24,654 bases of DNA from PNMQ01 sp964478775 (lineage in GTDB: Bacteria; Pseudomonadota; Alphaproteobacteria; Paracaedibacterales; CAIOTO01): assembly GCA_964478775.1 (NCBI GenBank), contig CAYZJC010000025.1, positions 1-24,654 of the forward strand, given 5' to 3'. Numbering within the stretch: position 1 is the first letter of the stretch; every line of letters begins with the position of its first letter. Below are positions 23,346-24,654 of the stretch, one piece after another. The notes beneath the pieces were generated by a model. That model was not told where the DNA came from. It made no database searches and saw only the letters and a program-made list of their open reading frames with translations. Made by a program: the position numbers and the translations under genes.

Positions 23346-24317
23346 ATGTTGTTTTTGCGTATCTTTATATGTAGCACATTAATTTTATACACGGCATTAA
23401 ATTCACATGCGACACCATGTATGCAAAGTTTACAAAACAGCAAGGCTTTTAGATTGTCTGTCCTTTCTAGAATGATAACACTCTTGTCACACACGACTTA
23501 TTTGCCAAAAGCAGAGGCAACGACCTTTGTGTCAAAAAGACATTTCATCCTTACAAATAACATCAAAGGTCTGATTGAGCATGTTCAATTACGTGCTACA
23601 GATAATGACATTCATAAACAATTACGCCGCGGCATAATAGATTTTGAAGATATCTATGCGGTAAGACAAACTCAAGCAGTTTGCAGTTTTCTTCACCAGT
23701 ATATGTTGAAAACAAATGACATGAACCCCTCTTTCTATTATAAATATCGTCTTGCTGTGCTAACATCCGCCCTCACAAATTGCTGCGATAAAATTCATGA
23801 TTATGTGCATGAAGAACCTTGTGTGAACTATGCACTGATGATGATGAATTTTGCAAAAACACATAAGCTAGATGTGATTCAACCTTACCAAAGTGTGAAA
23901 ATCTTACGTAATAATTTAGCGCAAGCGAATTTTGCGCGATATTTTAGGCATGAAGCCACCCCACAAGATTTTAGTATGAGTTGGCAATTTGAGTCTGGCA
24001 AAGACCTCAAGCACTTACTTCGTCTTTCATTTGCACTGTGCAATACCAGAGAAGAACAAATTTACAGCATGAGGAACAACGACTTTTATGATGTTTTGCA
24101 AGACGCACAACACAATATAAAAGACACAAGCAATGAATTGTTAGCTGCAAGGGGTAAATACTACACGCATCTTATTAATAACCAAACATCAGCGAAGCCT
24201 GATAGTTTTTATAACATGGTGCGCACTAACGAGTTTGAGAGCATTCAAAAGGAAACACAACGTCGACTTGCTTGTTTAGATGACTTAAAGGCTTATTTTG
24301 AGTTTTGTGTGTTTTAG
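23346..24317 (+). CDS. Secreted protein of unknown function
   Basis: I do not recognise this protein. It has 323 residues with a signal peptide (FLRIFICSTLILYTALNSHA, cleavage probably after residue 22). The mature part is mostly helical and basic, without membrane segments, and has several cysteines including a CC pair (about 146-147) that could form disulfides in the periplasm or outside the cell. There are no catalytic motifs I can name. AAGG about 10 bases upstream supports the ATG. It follows rpoZ on the same strand, but a separate promoter is possible in the 77-base gap. Together with the proteins at 13836-14597 and 14768-17152 it belongs to the exported set of this window; no clear sequence similarity links them. 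Confidence 0.7.
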   Translation: MLFLRIFICSTLILYTALNSHATPCMQSLQNSKAFRLSVLSRMITLLSHTTYLPKAEATTFVSKRHFILTNNIKGLIEHVQLRATDNDIHKQLRRGIIDFEDIYAVRQTQAVCSFLHQYMLKTNDMNPSFYYKYRLAVLTSALTNCCDKIHDYVHEEPCVNYALMMMNFAKTHKLDVIQPYQSVKILRNNLAQANFARYFRHEATPQDFSMSWQFESGKDLKHLLRLSFALCNTREEQIYSMRNNDFYDVLQDAQHNIKDTSNELLAARGKYYTHLINNQTSAKPDSFYNMVRTNEFESIQKETQRRLACLDDLKAYFEFCVF

Positions 24318-24654
24318 ACGTTTTTTTTAAGAAATAGCGAATCATAATTTATCTAGCTAACGCAAAAAAGTATTCAGCACACAGTCATTTGCGCTAACAC
24401 AGCATCAAAACCGAAGAAACTGTGAGGTCTTAATGGAAAGTTTACGAAAATCATCACTTGACGTTGTCTCAAACCCTAGGCTTTGCGACTGAGCTGGAAT
24501 TGGTTCACTTCATTATACGTACGTGAACGGCACAGAGCATAAGTATTGTAAACACAGAAGACAAAAAATATAATAAATTTTAATTAAATTATTTTTCTCA
24601 TACCGCCCCCCGCCCATAACTTCCCACCCTTGTTTCAAGGGTGGGGGGACACAA
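24318..24654. other. 337-base end region without a recognisable gene
   Basis: AT-rich and interrupted by stops in all frames; only reading frames below about 35 codons, none with a good start. A T-run directly after the stop of the preceding gene (24323-24330) lacks a hairpin. The last 50 bases are unusually C/G-rich and contain a strong stem-loop (next entry). Confidence 0.6.
24623..24645. other. Strong stem-loop near the window end
   Basis: A perfect 10-base stem CCCACCCTTG/CAAGGGTGGG with a 3-base loop, preceded by a C-rich stretch and followed by more G. No T-tract follows on either strand within view. It could be a terminator variant, or a structured end of a transposon of the IS200/IS605 kind just outside the window. 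Confidence 0.5.

Noticed and set aside
24433..24492. Short plus-strand frame beginning MESLRKSS
   Set aside because: Only 19 codons, no ribosome-binding site, no recognisable family.
1..24654. CRISPR arrays, tRNA and rRNA genes
   Set aside because: No regularly spaced direct repeats, no cloverleaf-like sequence and no rRNA-like segment were seen by eye.

Overview
The window looks like chromosomal DNA of an AT-rich alphaproteobacterium, possibly a host-associated one of the Holosporales/Rickettsiales kind. Three things support this. ThyX, BdhA, the short phosphatidylserine decarboxylase with its PssA partner, Coq7 and the acidic-tailed RpoZ all read like alphaproteobacterial versions. Coding density is moderate with AT-rich spacers. 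Several genes encode secreted proteins I cannot match to a family. The genus cannot be fixed by eye. No rRNA, tRNA or CRISPR array was seen.

Layout, left to right. Bases 1-2648 hold a minus-strand cluster greA-thyX-lipA (transcript cleavage factor, flavin-dependent thymidylate synthase, lipoyl synthase). A 526-base spacer with a stray insertion-sequence end separates it from a translationally coupled plus-strand pair psd-pssA, which makes phosphatidylethanolamine. Convergent to this is bdhA (3-hydroxybutyrate dehydrogenase). A 10-base run of N marks an assembly gap, then come two plus-strand transporters (MFS and EamA/DMT) closed by a terminator. Next is a monocistronic 841-residue exported protein made of autotransporter-type beta-strand repeats but lacking a beta-barrel. 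Its terminator faces a minus-strand group: gshB, a YdcF-like membrane protein and coq7. Upstream of gshB lies the BI-1/YccA membrane protein gene with its own terminator. An orphan secreted protein is divergent from a large exported subtilisin-like protein whose catalytic Asp appears to be replaced.

The right part holds minus-strand pnp and fabH (with a hairpin between them), a decayed IS of the ISNCY/IS1202 type between pnp and cysS, cysS, and the divergent pair rpoZ plus another orphan secreted protein. The last 337 bases show no gene.

Most genes are housekeeping: lipid synthesis (psd, pssA, fabH), cofactors (lipA, coq7, gshB), nucleotides (thyX), RNA metabolism (greA, rpoZ, pnp) and translation (cysS). 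The accessory layer is the set of exported proteins (7960-10485, 13836-14597, 14768-17152, 23346-24317), the transporters and the IS debris. The best candidates for something undescribed are the barrel-less repeat protein with an internal tandem duplication and the subtilase-like protein with its unrecognised N-terminal 400 residues.
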